Shown here one piece after another: positions 1 to 7,392 of a stretch of DNA of 61,454 nucleotides; positions within the stretch are counted from its first letter, which is position 1, and every line of letters begins with the position of its first letter. The translations under genes were made by a program, and so were the position numbers. This stretch comes from Oscillospiraceae bacterium (GTDB lineage: Bacteria; Bacillota; Clostridia; Oscillospirales; Acutalibacteraceae). Under the pieces are notes generated by a model that did not search any database, was not told the origin of the DNA, and worked only from the letters and a program-made list of their open reading frames with translations. The stretch spans positions 1 to 61,454 of the forward strand of contig JAISUW010000002.1 in assembly GCA_031271865.1 (NCBI GenBank). The letters are read 5' to 3'.

Positions 1-123
1 ACAGCCCTCATCCGCGCCACAAGCCTTGACGGAGAACGGATTGCCTCCTGCAAGGTGAGCGTAAAGCCCACGTTTTGGCAATGGGTAATTACCATCGTCC
101 TCTTCGGTTGGATTTGGTATTGA
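1..123 (+). CDS. C-terminal end of an Ig-like (Big2-type) surface protein, partial
   Basis: Frame 1 is open from the first base to TGA at 121-123 and encodes the last 40 residues of a protein that begins upstream of the window. The visible part, with ATSLDGERIASCKVSVKP, reads like the final strands of a bacterial Ig-like domain 2, in which an alternating pattern ends in a CKVxV strand. It is followed by a very aromatic tail, FWQWVITIVLFGWIWY, which is the extreme C-terminus. Two other exported proteins here (ending at 13013 and 48095) also finish in aromatic, Trp-rich hydrophobic tails, so this may be a membrane or wall retention signal rather than part of the Ig fold. No charged residues follow the hydrophobic run, so it is not a standard sortase tail. 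The domain assignment is from sequence pattern only. Confidence 0.65.
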   Translation, partial: TALIRATSLDGERIASCKVSVKPTFWQWVITIVLFGWIWY

Positions 124-192
124 GATATTTGCGGCTAATATATGCACCGCTCCCGCCTGCACAGATGTGTACACTTCTTAAAAATCAACACA

Positions 193-221
193 TTGACAAA
201 CAAAGAAATCTGTGGTATAAT
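193..221 (+). promoter_or_regulatory. Sigma-A type promoter for the URO-D operon
   Basis: TTGACA at 193-198 and TATAAT at 216-221 are separated by exactly 17 bases. Transcription would start near 228, about 35 bases before the ATG at 263, which has AAGGAG at 251-256. It is a perfect consensus promoter and probably drives the genes through glgA. Confidence 0.85.
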
Positions 222-262
222 ACGCAAAGAATATATGCCCCGGGAGGGAGAAGGAGTGTATT

Positions 263-1522
263 ATGCCCGCACAGAAAGACATCCAAACCATCCGCGCTTT
301 GGCAGCGCAGTATTCCGAGGCCGCCGGCAGCGACCGCAACCTTTATAACCGCCGCCTGCACATCGCCTCCAATGACTTGCATATGGAGCGCCCGGTGGTC
401 ATGATTAACGAACTGCCGTGGGACCAGCTGAACATTGACGGGCGCCTCACGTGCGTCTGCGAGGACGAACGCCTGCGCGGGTTGGAGCTCGATTGGCGCA
501 AGAAGCTCCTGCAGTGGGAGCTTTTCGGCGGGGATATGGTGCTACGCCCCTTTATGGCCGTCGGGAAATCCTACGGTAATACCGGGATTGGTCTGACTTC
601 CCACGATACCGCCCTCAAGCAGCAAGATCCGACTGCCGCCATCTCCGCACACAGCTATGAGGATTTGCTGGAGAACGAGGAGGATGTGGAGAAGATGCAC
701 CTCCCCCTCCTCACCTATGACGAGGAACACAAGGCCCGCACCCAAGAGAGATACAACTTCTGGGGGGAGATTTTGGGCGACATCCTGCCCGTGCGTATCG
801 TCGGGAATGCGGCGGTGTTCAATAACAACTGGGACGACATCTTCCGGCTGCGCTCCGGCATGCCGCTGCTGATGGACTTGCTGGACCGTCCGGAGCATTC
901 TCATGCCGTCATCAAGCGCAAGACAGAGTGCAAGGTCGCGGAGTTCGAACAGCTGGAAGCCCTTGGACTCCTGGACGACTGTATGTACGGCGAGACCCTC
1001 CACTGCACGCCCATCCTGACGGAGCAGATGCCCAAACCCGCGCCCGGCGAGCCGTATAAGCTCTGCCATGTCTGGGGCCGCGGCACGGCACAGATTTTCG
1101 GCACCGTGAGCGGAGAGATGCACGATGAATTCGACATTGACTATATGATACAGTCCGTCGGTCGCTGCGGCATGGTGTACTACGGCTGCTGCGAACCGTT
1201 GGATAAGAAGATAGACATTGTGGCGCGCATCCCCAACCTGCGCAAAATCGGCGTGACCCCGTGGGCGGACGTGGACAATGCCTGCGCCCAAATCGGCGGG
1301 AAGTACGTCGTCTCCAACAAACCCAACCCCGCCGCCGTCGCAGTCCCGCAGCTCGTTGAAGAGGAGCTGCGCAAGGAAATCGGCCGCACCCTCGCCGCCG
1401 CCAAACGCAACGGCGTCAAGGGATTGGACATCACGCTCAAAGACATCTCGACGCTCCACGGCAACCCGCAAAACATCATCCGCTGGCATGACATCGTGAT
1501 GGAACTGGTGCGCTCTTGGTAA
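263..1522 (+). CDS. URO-D / MetE-superfamily protein of unknown substrate
   Basis: A 419-residue soluble protein with the look of the uroporphyrinogen-decarboxylase/cobalamin-independent methionine synthase TIM-barrel superfamily. Recognisable family blocks are the N-terminal ERPVVMINELPWDQL (about residues 42-56), the central YYGCCEPLDKK (about 300-310), the following IPNLRKIGVTPWADV, and a C-terminal LKDISTLHGNPQ. The Cys pair in GCCEP lies where related methyltransferases bind metal, so a corrinoid or zinc methyl-transfer role is possible, but no corrinoid protein gene is adjacent. It has its own promoter and a good ribosome site, and is followed 73 bases later by a second URO-D-type gene. 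No other haem-biosynthesis gene is present, so true uroporphyrinogen decarboxylation is unlikely. The fold family is fairly secure; the function is unknown. Confidence 0.75.
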   Translation: MPAQKDIQTIRALAAQYSEAAGSDRNLYNRRLHIASNDLHMERPVVMINELPWDQLNIDGRLTCVCEDERLRGLELDWRKKLLQWELFGGDMVLRPFMAVGKSYGNTGIGLTSHDTALKQQDPTAAISAHSYEDLLENEEDVEKMHLPLLTYDEEHKARTQERYNFWGEILGDILPVRIVGNAAVFNNNWDDIFRLRSGMPLLMDLLDRPEHSHAVIKRKTECKVAEFEQLEALGLLDDCMYGETLHCTPILTEQMPKPAPGEPYKLCHVWGRGTAQIFGTVSGEMHDEFDIDYMIQSVGRCGMVYYGCCEPLDKKIDIVARIPNLRKIGVTPWADVDNACAQIGGKYVVSNKPNPAAVAVPQLVEEELRKEIGRTLAAAKRNGVKGLDITLKDISTLHGNPQNIIRWHDIVMELVRSW

Positions 1523-1595
1523 GTTCCCGCCGCGGCCGCAAAACGGTGCGGTGCCGGCTCCGACACACCGATAACAGAATATGAGGATACATCCC

Positions 1596-2708
1596 ATGAC
1601 CAACAGAGAACGTGTGCAGGCAATTCTGCATTACCAACCGACCGACCATGTACCCTGCGTCCACTTCGGCTACTGGCAGGAGACCCGCCACAAGTGGCTG
1701 GAGGAAGGGTACCTTACGCCGGAGGAAGCCACAAGCGACACCAAAACTGCCCTGAAGCAAGGCTTTGACTTTGAATGGACCTCCAACTACAGTCTGGGTG
1801 CCGGGCTAAATCCCGGCTTTGAAACCAGGGTGGTCGCCGAGTTCCCGGACGGTTCGCGCCATGTCCGCAATGGGCAAGGCGTCACGCTTTTGGAGCGCCC
1901 CGGTGCTACGAGCATCCCTGCGGAGATTGCACACCTGCTGACCGACCGCGCCTCTTGGGAGGAGCACTACCTCCCCCGCGTACAGTACAAGGAGAGCCGC
2001 GTCCCTGTCAAGGGCTTGTTGGAGCACAAGGCGCGCTTTGAAGCCGGACAGCTTTCCCCCGACCATCCCTATGGCTTTTACATCGGCGGCCTCTATGGCA
2101 CCATCCGCGACATCGCCGGCGTGGTGGGGCTTTCCTATATCCAAGCCGACGATGAAGATTTGTACGAAGAAATCATACGTACATTCGGCGAACTGCATGT
2201 CAAGTGTACGGAAGAGGCCTGCAAATACATTGTCCCGGGGATGTTCGACTTCGGGCACTTCTGGGAGGACATCTGCTTCCGCTCCGGTCCCTTGGTGATT
2301 CCGTCGGTCTTTGATGAATTGGTAGGTCCTTACTACAAACGGATTACCGATTCCCTGCGCGGCGTGGGGATTGACATCTGCTCCTTGGACTGCGACGGTT
2401 GCATTGATGCCCTAATCCCGACATGGGTATCCAACGGCGTCAATACCATGTTCCCGATTGAAGTCGGCGTCTGGGACGCGAGCATCGCCCCTTGGCGCAA
2501 GAAGTACGGCAAGGAACTGCGCGGCGTGGGCGGCATGAACAAAAAAGTCTTCGCGGAAGACTTCGCCGCCATAGACAGGGAACTCGAACGCTTGCAAACA
2601 CTCGTAGCCCTCGGCGGCTATATCCCCTGCCCCGACCACCGCATCGCCCCCGATGCCAAGTGGGAGAATGTACTGTATTATACCAAGCGGTTCAAGGAGT
2701 TATTCTGA
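1596..2708 (+). CDS. Uroporphyrinogen decarboxylase family protein
   Basis: 370 residues beginning MTNRERVQAIL, the usual N-terminus of URO-D family methyltransferase-like proteins. The start at 1596 is chosen over the in-frame ATG at 1581 because GAGG at 1583-1586 sits 9 bases upstream of it. The C-terminal half shows SLDCDGCIDALIPTWV, then GVNTMFPIEV, a KYGKEL block and GGMNKK, matching the order of blocks in the family. The His-x-Cys zinc motif of the MtaA/MtbA methyltransferases is replaced by LDCDG, so the catalytic metal site is not the standard one. It forms an operon with the preceding, more distant URO-D-like gene and a nucleoside-hydrolase-like gene. This pairing suggests two enzymes acting on related small molecules, but the substrate cannot be read from the sequence. 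Confidence 0.85.
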   Translation: MTNRERVQAILHYQPTDHVPCVHFGYWQETRHKWLEEGYLTPEEATSDTKTALKQGFDFEWTSNYSLGAGLNPGFETRVVAEFPDGSRHVRNGQGVTLLERPGATSIPAEIAHLLTDRASWEEHYLPRVQYKESRVPVKGLLEHKARFEAGQLSPDHPYGFYIGGLYGTIRDIAGVVGLSYIQADDEDLYEEIIRTFGELHVKCTEEACKYIVPGMFDFGHFWEDICFRSGPLVIPSVFDELVGPYYKRITDSLRGVGIDICSLDCDGCIDALIPTWVSNGVNTMFPIEVGVWDASIAPWRKKYGKELRGVGGMNKKVFAEDFAAIDRELERLQTLVALGGYIPCPDHRIAPDAKWENVLYYTKRFKELF

Positions 2709-2767
2709 ACTTGCTTTGGGAGGGACGCGCCCGGCGCACCCCTCCCTGCCGCAAAGGAGAACAGAGG

Positions 2768-3658
2768 ATGCGATACTTTACCTTCGGCACCGACTGGTAT
2801 ACGGACGTTGACGATGTGATGGCCGGTCGGATACTCTCCCGCTTCCACAACAGCGGACAGATTACCCTCATGGGCGTTGCCGTCAATGCCGTAATGCCGC
2901 ATTCCGTGCCGTCTGTGGATGCGTTTTTTACGCACGAGGGCTTGCCTAACCTGCCCATAGGGATAGACCTGAATTCCGAAGCCTGCACCGGACGGGAAAT
3001 GTACCAGCCGCGTTTGGCGGCGCTCCCCGGCGCTTGGCGGACGAATACCCAGGTGCCGGCGGCCGTGCGTATCTATCGGCAGGCACTCGCCGCGGCGCCC
3101 GCGCCGGTGGATATGGTCGAAGTCGGCTTCCTGCAAGTGTTAGGGGAGCTATTAGACACGCAACCCGATGAATACTCTCCCCTAAACGGGGCAGACTTAT
3201 TACGGATGAAGTGCCGGAAGCTCTGGTGTATGGGCGGTACGTGGCCTAAAGGTTTAGAGTACAATACCTCCAATACAAAACAAACCCGGGAGGCGTTCGC
3301 GAAAATCTGTAAGCGTTGGCCCTCCCCCATTACTTTCCTCGGTTTTGAGGTCGGCGAAACGGTCATCTGCGGCGGGCTCCTGCCGGAGGAGGATGCTGTC
3401 AAGAGGGCTCTGAATGACCACGGAAGCCCCACCGGCCGGAGTGCTTGGGATCCGTTGACGGCGCTTCTCGCCTGCATCGGCGATGAAGCGGCGGCAGGCT
3501 ATGAAACGGTTCGCGGATATGCCTCCAATGACCCGGTAACCGGCGAAAACTTCTTCACCTCCGACCCCAACGGACGGCACGCATACGTTGTAAAGACCCA
3601 CCCCGATGAATGGTACCAAGCGCAGACAGATGCCGTCCTCCTCGCCGCGCCAACCTGA
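2768..3658 (+). CDS. Nucleoside hydrolase-like protein
   Basis: 296 residues. The N-terminal FGTDWYTDVDDVMAGRIL (about residues 4-21) resembles the calcium-binding DxDxxxDDxxA motif of inosine-uridine-preferring nucleoside hydrolases, although the spacing is slightly unusual. Later blocks fit the family loosely: GVAVNAV after the second strand, VEVGFLQVLGELL in the middle, and a C-terminal NDPVTGENFF with YVVKT. The start is fixed by AAGGAGA at 2755-2761 before the ATG at 2768; the reading frame extends further upstream but without a ribosome site. It would cleave an N-glycosidic bond of a nucleoside or analogue in the cytoplasm. It lies 59 bases after the URO-D gene and is followed by a heptamer-repeat spacer. 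Substrate unknown; family assignment moderate. Confidence 0.65.
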   Translation: MRYFTFGTDWYTDVDDVMAGRILSRFHNSGQITLMGVAVNAVMPHSVPSVDAFFTHEGLPNLPIGIDLNSEACTGREMYQPRLAALPGAWRTNTQVPAAVRIYRQALAAAPAPVDMVEVGFLQVLGELLDTQPDEYSPLNGADLLRMKCRKLWCMGGTWPKGLEYNTSNTKQTREAFAKICKRWPSPITFLGFEVGETVICGGLLPEEDAVKRALNDHGSPTGRSAWDPLTALLACIGDEAAAGYETVRGYASNDPVTGENFFTSDPNGRHAYVVKTHPDEWYQAQTDAVLLAAPT

Positions 3659-3663
3659 ATGCT

Positions 3664-3712
3664 ACTGCATTGTCCTCTGTTCGCTATTTTCTATTCCCTA
3701 TTCTCTGTTCGC
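3664..3712 (+). repeat. Heptamer-periodic intergenic repeat
   Basis: Between the nucleoside-hydrolase-like gene and the methyltransferase the DNA has a 7-base period: TTCGCTA, TTTTCTA, TTCCCTA, TTCTCTG, TTCGCCG. It differs in sequence from the AAGNNNC heptamers elsewhere but shares the same period and the position directly after a stop codon. Confidence 0.65.
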
Positions 3713-3729
3713 CGGAAAAGGAGATGCCC

Positions 3730-4338
3730 ATGCCGCAATACCATGAGTATACTCCCGGCTTGCCGGACAAGCCCCGCCGCTTTGATTACTACTTCGGTCC
3801 CCACCGCTTCCTCTTTGAAACCAACAGCGGCGTCTTCAGCCCCGATGGCGTGGATGAGCATACCAATGTGCTGCTCCATGCCCTCCCGCCACTGAAACCC
3901 GGCAGCAGCTTGTTGGATTTAGGCTGCGGCTGGGGTGTTGTCGGGATTGTCTTGGCGAAAACCTACGGCGTGCAAGTCACGGCTTCGGATGTCAATCCGC
4001 GGGCGGTGGAGATGTGCAGGAGGAATGGGGAATTGAATTCAATTGAATTAAATTCAATTCAATCCCACGCCTTCACCAACCTTCCCGACCGCTACGACAC
4101 CATCCTCTTGAACCCGCCGATCCATGCCGGCAAAGATGTACTGGAAGCCCTATACGAAGGTGCCTACGAGCACTTAAACCCCGGCGGCAAATTTGGGATT
4201 GTACTCTTGGACAAGCACGGAGCGCAGAGCACTCTGAAGCATCTGACACAGATGTTCTCAAACGGAGAGACACTCTACCGTAAAAAGCAACTGAACGTAT
4301 ATCTATTCAAAAAGGCAGACAGCGAGGCAGAGGCATGA
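3730..4338 (+). CDS. RsmC-like class I SAM-dependent methyltransferase
   Basis: 202 residues. The order FLFETNSGVFSPDGVD, LLDLGCGWGVVGI (SAM-binding motif I), VTASDVNPRAVEMC (acidic end of strand 2) and ILLNPPIHAGK (the NPPxxxG catalytic motif) is typical of the C-terminal catalytic domain of RsmC/RlmG-type rRNA guanine-N2 methyltransferases; the stand-alone form is usual in Firmicutes. The target is probably rRNA or another nucleic acid base. The ATG at 3730 lies 7 bases after GGAG and is preferred to the ATG at 3724. The stop overlaps the glgA start by four bases (ATGA). Residues ELNSIELNSI, in the loop after motif II, are encoded by a tandem 15-base repeat (4030-4063) made of pentamers like the intergenic repeats near 7.2 kb. 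The reading frame is intact. Confidence 0.85.
   Translation: MPQYHEYTPGLPDKPRRFDYYFGPHRFLFETNSGVFSPDGVDEHTNVLLHALPPLKPGSSLLDLGCGWGVVGIVLAKTYGVQVTASDVNPRAVEMCRRNGELNSIELNSIQSHAFTNLPDRYDTILLNPPIHAGKDVLEALYEGAYEHLNPGGKFGIVLLDKHGAQSTLKHLTQMFSNGETLYRKKQLNVYLFKKADSEAEA
4030..4063 (+). repeat. Pentamer/15-mer repeat inside a coding sequence
   Basis: Two near-identical 15-base units, GAATTGAATTCAATT and GAATTAAATTCAATT, followed by CAATCC. Each unit is three pentamers of the form NAATT, and each encodes ELNSI. The AT-rich composition stands out against the flanking GC-rich codons. The unit contains the palindrome AATTGAATTCAATT. Confidence 0.85.
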
Positions 4339-5744
4339 GAGTTTTGTATTGCGCTTCGGAATGCGCACCATTCTTTGGTTCCGGCGGTTTGGCGGAGGTA
4401 GCGGGCGCACTGCCCGACGCATTGAACGCCCTTCCCGGCGGGGCGGTAGATTGCCGCGTATTCCTGCCGTTTTATTCCTCTGTCAAGGAGGAATACACAC
4501 GCAAGTTCAAGCAGATAGGCACGCTTACGGTAGCGGTCGGTTGGCGCCGGCAGGAGTGCATTCTCTGGGAATACAAGCGCGGAAGTGTTATCTACTACTT
4601 CCTGTCGAATGCTTATTACTTCAGCCGCCCGGGGAGCATCTACGGACACTATGACGATGCGGAGCGCTTTGCGTGTTTTTCCCGGGGAATATGGGAGGCG
4701 CTGGAACTGCTGGGGGACTGGACGCCGGAACTGATTCATTGTAATGATTGGCATACTGCGCTTGTGCCCGTGTACCGTTCGTTCTATCCGCAGCATATGG
4801 GAATCCGCACGGTACTGACGCTACACAACCTGCTTTTCCAAGGGGTGTATGACCCGTATATCTTAGGGGATGTGTTCGGGCTGGACGAGGGCTATCTCGG
4901 CTGTATGAAGCACCGCGAGGCACTGAACCTCCTGCGCGGCGGCATCACTTGTGCAGATGCCGTCAACGCCGTCAGTCCCAACTACGCCAAGGAAATTCTG
5001 ACCCCCGGCGGCGGGGAGGGCCTGGACGGTGTCCTGCGTCGCTATGAGGGGAAGCTGCGCGGCATCCTTAACGGCATAGATAACGCCTTGTACAATCCCG
5101 CCGATGACCCGGAACTGGCAAGCGCCTATTCGGCGGAAAATACCGCCGGGAAAGCAGAATGCAAGGCGCAGTTGCAGACACTCTTCGGCTTGGAAGCAGA
5201 TGCGGCTGCGCCCGTCATCGGCATGGTAACACGCCTCTCCGCTCAAAAGGGACTGCAAATGCTCATGGACTGCATGGAGGGCTTCCTGAATAACTACCGG
5301 GCGCAGCTGGTCATGCTGGGCAGCGGCGATGCAGAATATGAACGGTACTTCTCCTGCCTGTCGCGGCGATTCCCCGGGCGGGTGGGGATAGAATTTGCCT
5401 ATAACCCGGTCTTGGCGCACAAGGTGTATGCAGGCTCCGACTTCTTCCTGATGCCCTCGCTCTTTGAACCTTGCGGCTTAGGGCAGATGTATGCCCTGCG
5501 CTACGGGGCCGTACCGATTGTCCGGGAAACAGGCGGTCTGAAAGACACCATATCGGATACCAACGGCATCACTTTCTTTGACCCCTCCGGCTATGAACTG
5601 TACCGTGCTTTGGAGCGTGCCATGTCGCTTTGGGGGGATAAAGCAGGCTATGCCGCCCAGCAAAAACGCGGCATGGAAGAAAACCACGGCTGGACCACCT
5701 CCGCCGCCGCTTATGCGCAGATGTATAAGAATCTTGTTTCTTAG
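4335..5744 (+). CDS. glgA: Glycogen synthase (GT5)
   Basis: 469 residues, the normal length of bacterial GlgA. It transfers glucose from a nucleotide sugar (usually ADP-glucose) to the non-reducing end of alpha-1,4-glucan in the cytoplasm. The N-terminal Rossmann domain begins VLYCASECAPFFGSGGL; HCNDWHTALVPVY and LTLHNLLFQGVY follow. The C-terminal domain has MVTRLSAQKG and FEPCGLGQMYALRYGAVPIVRETGGL, the latter holding the catalytic Glu region. The usual KTGGL donor-binding motif reads GSGGL here, so the conserved lysine is absent; such variants exist in the family, and donor preference could differ. It overlaps the methyltransferase by four bases. No glgB, glgC or glgP is nearby, so the rest of the glycogen pathway must be elsewhere. 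Confidence 0.93.
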   Translation: MRVLYCASECAPFFGSGGLAEVAGALPDALNALPGGAVDCRVFLPFYSSVKEEYTRKFKQIGTLTVAVGWRRQECILWEYKRGSVIYYFLSNAYYFSRPGSIYGHYDDAERFACFSRGIWEALELLGDWTPELIHCNDWHTALVPVYRSFYPQHMGIRTVLTLHNLLFQGVYDPYILGDVFGLDEGYLGCMKHREALNLLRGGITCADAVNAVSPNYAKEILTPGGGEGLDGVLRRYEGKLRGILNGIDNALYNPADDPELASAYSAENTAGKAECKAQLQTLFGLEADAAAPVIGMVTRLSAQKGLQMLMDCMEGFLNNYRAQLVMLGSGDAEYERYFSCLSRRFPGRVGIEFAYNPVLAHKVYAGSDFFLMPSLFEPCGLGQMYALRYGAVPIVRETGGLKDTISDTNGITFFDPSGYELYRALERAMSLWGDKAGYAAQQKRGMEENHGWTTSAAAYAQMYKNLVS

Positions 5745-5776
5745 AGTGCTTCGAAGCACTTTTCACAAAATAATCC

Positions 5777-5805
5777 TTGCATTCCCTCTGAAACTGTGTT
5801 ATAAT
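5777..5805 (+). promoter_or_regulatory. Promoter for the anchored foldase gene
   Basis: TTGCAT at 5777-5782 and TATAAT at 5800-5805 with a 17-base spacer. The start point would be near 5812, which leaves only about five bases before the ATG at 5817 and so argues for the downstream GTG at 5868 as the true start. Confidence 0.8.
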
Positions 5806-5867
5806 GGTTACAGAATATGATGCAAGGGTTATCGTTTTGTAGCTCTCTGCACGAAAAGAGGATTATT

Positions 5868-7139
5868 GTGGCTGAAAAAAATGCTCCCGAACCCACCAAA
5901 GGCAAGTCTGCTCCAGAAAAAGGCGCACCGCAGCGCGGTGCCTCCACGCAGCACAAATCTGTCCCGGCTCAAAAAGGGAAGAACGCCCCGCCCGCGAAGA
6001 AAGAAACCAACACTGTTGTGAAAATTGTTCTCATCGTGTTGGGTGCCGTCGTTCTTCTGGGCGGCGGGTATCTCTTGGCACGGTATACCGGCTTCGGTTC
6101 CGCTAAGCTCAAAGCCCTCCTTGCCTACCCGCAGGACATCCTCACCGGCTGGCGGGAGGATGCTCCGTTTCAAAGCTATGAGCTCGACGAGTATGTCAAG
6201 CTCGGTGAATACAAAGGCATCCCCGTCACGCTCGCCAAAGAAGAAGTTACTGATGCCGAAGTGAATACCACAGCGCAGGGCTACTTCTCGGAAAGCGGTA
6301 TCTCCCTCGGCGTGAAGCAGACTCCCGGCAAAACCAAAGTCGAGGCCGGCGATACCATTGAATTCGATTTTGAGGGCTCGGCTGACGGCGTTTCCGCAGA
6401 AACATTGGAGGGGATGAAGGCCACCAATTACGTTCTCACCATCGGGAGCGGGAACTTCATCCCCGGCTTTGAGGATGAACTCATTGGGGCTACCATCGGC
6501 AAAGAGATTGATGTCAAGGTCACGTTCCCCGATGAATACAGCGAGGAACTCGCAGGGAAGCCCGCCGTCTTCAAATGTACCGTTCATAAAATCGGATCGG
6601 AAGTCATCACCGATTCCGCCGTTGCGAACCTCACGAGCGGTCAACTGACTACCGTGAAAGAACTCATGGACTACGTCCGCACCGACTTGGTCAACCAAAT
6701 CCAGCAGGAAAACGCCTACGCCGCCTTTGAGGCTGCCTACGCCAATGCCGAAATCCTCCAAATCCCGGACCGCGAGCGTAAGTACTATGAGGATATGCTC
6801 TCCTCCCAGATTGCAGGTTCCTACTCCTCCCCCGATGACTACCTCTCCCAGAACGGCTACTCCGGCACCTATGAGGACTACAAGCTGGAGTACGATGAAG
6901 AGAATATCAAGCGCGACCTCTTTGCCTTTGCCGTCGCCGAGAAAGAAAACCTCAGCGTGGACGGCACCTATATCGCCGATGCCATTAACAATGTCCGTCA
7001 GAACAATTCCGATATGGCTTCCCTCTCCGATGAGGAAATCCTCGACCAAAACGGCGGCCGCGGTTTCGTCATCCGTTACCTCGTGGCTGAACGCGTCCGC
7101 GCTTTCCTCTATGATAATGCGGTGAAGTCGTTTGAGTGA
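5868..7139 (+). CDS. Membrane-anchored trigger-factor-like peptidyl-prolyl isomerase
   Basis: About 423 residues from a GTG start at 5868, which has AAGAGGA five bases upstream and lies downstream of the promoter; the ATG at 5817 would have almost no leader. The N-terminal 48 residues are cytoplasmic-type, rich in Lys, Pro and Ala. One membrane segment (VVKIVLIVLGAVVLLGGGYLL) follows. The outside part has the trigger-factor arrangement: GEYKGIPVTLAKEEVTDAEV, then an FKBP domain (GDTIEFDFEGSADG, IGSGNFIPGFEDELIG, FPDEYSEELAGKPAVFKC), then a helical C-terminal chaperone-like domain. It lacks the ribosome-binding domain. It is likely an extracytoplasmic foldase or chaperone for secreted proteins, fitting a genome rich in exported proteins. 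A hairpin terminator follows at 7217. Confidence 0.85.
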   Translation: MAEKNAPEPTKGKSAPEKGAPQRGASTQHKSVPAQKGKNAPPAKKETNTVVKIVLIVLGAVVLLGGGYLLARYTGFGSAKLKALLAYPQDILTGWREDAPFQSYELDEYVKLGEYKGIPVTLAKEEVTDAEVNTTAQGYFSESGISLGVKQTPGKTKVEAGDTIEFDFEGSADGVSAETLEGMKATNYVLTIGSGNFIPGFEDELIGATIGKEIDVKVTFPDEYSEELAGKPAVFKCTVHKIGSEVITDSAVANLTSGQLTTVKELMDYVRTDLVNQIQQENAYAAFEAAYANAEILQIPDRERKYYEDMLSSQIAGSYSSPDDYLSQNGYSGTYEDYKLEYDEENIKRDLFAFAVAEKENLSVDGTYIADAINNVRQNNSDMASLSDEEILDQNGGRGFVIRYLVAERVRAFLYDNAVKSFE

Positions 7140-7210
7140 GTTAAGTTAAGTTGAGTTGAACTAAGCTAAGTTAAACTAAGCTAAGCTAAACAAAGCTAAA
7201 CTAAACTAAG
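7139..7210 (+). repeat. Pentamer-periodic repeat, block 1
   Basis: About fourteen five-base units of the form AGTTA, AGTTG, AGCTA or AACTA run from the foldase stop codon to the terminator. Direct and complementary units alternate (AGTTA with TAACT-type partners), so the strand can fold on itself. No reading frame is implied. Confidence 0.85.
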
Positions 7211-7216
7211 TTCCCG

Positions 7217-7248
7217 GGATGTAACCTTATGGTTACATCCTTTTCTTT
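7217..7248 (+). terminator. Rho-independent terminator of the foldase gene
   Basis: GGATGTAACC (7217-7226), loop TTAT, GGTTACATCC (7231-7240), then TTTTCTTT. A 10-bp perfect stem with a U-rich tail. Confidence 0.9.
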
Positions 7249-7253
7249 GGAAG

Positions 7254-7316
7254 GAAGTTAGTTGAGCTGAGTTAAACTAAACTCAGCTCAACTCAGCTCA
7301 GCACAACCCAACCAAG
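7254..7316 (+). repeat. Pentamer-periodic repeat, block 2 (inverted repeat)
   Basis: Same pentamer style as block 1. It contains a perfect inverted repeat, GAGCTGAGTT, six-base loop, AACTCAGCTC, followed by more CAACT/CAGCT units. Confidence 0.8.
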
Positions 7317-7357
7317 TTCGCAATATGTATCAAAGCAATTGCAAAAGCTTTTAAGGC

Positions 7358-7386
7358 ATGACTTTAACAGTTTAACGAGTTATAAT
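7358..7386 (+). promoter_or_regulatory. Possible promoter of the 7.4 kb RNA
   Basis: TATAAT at 7381-7386 with ATGACT at 7358-7363 and a 17-base spacer. The -10 is perfect, the -35 matches four of six positions. Confidence 0.5.
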
Positions 7387-7392
7387 GAATTG

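Noticed and set aside
263-2708. Haem biosynthesis role for the two URO-D proteins
   Set aside because: No other haem gene is present and both lack standard catalytic features; the superfamily has many non-haem members.
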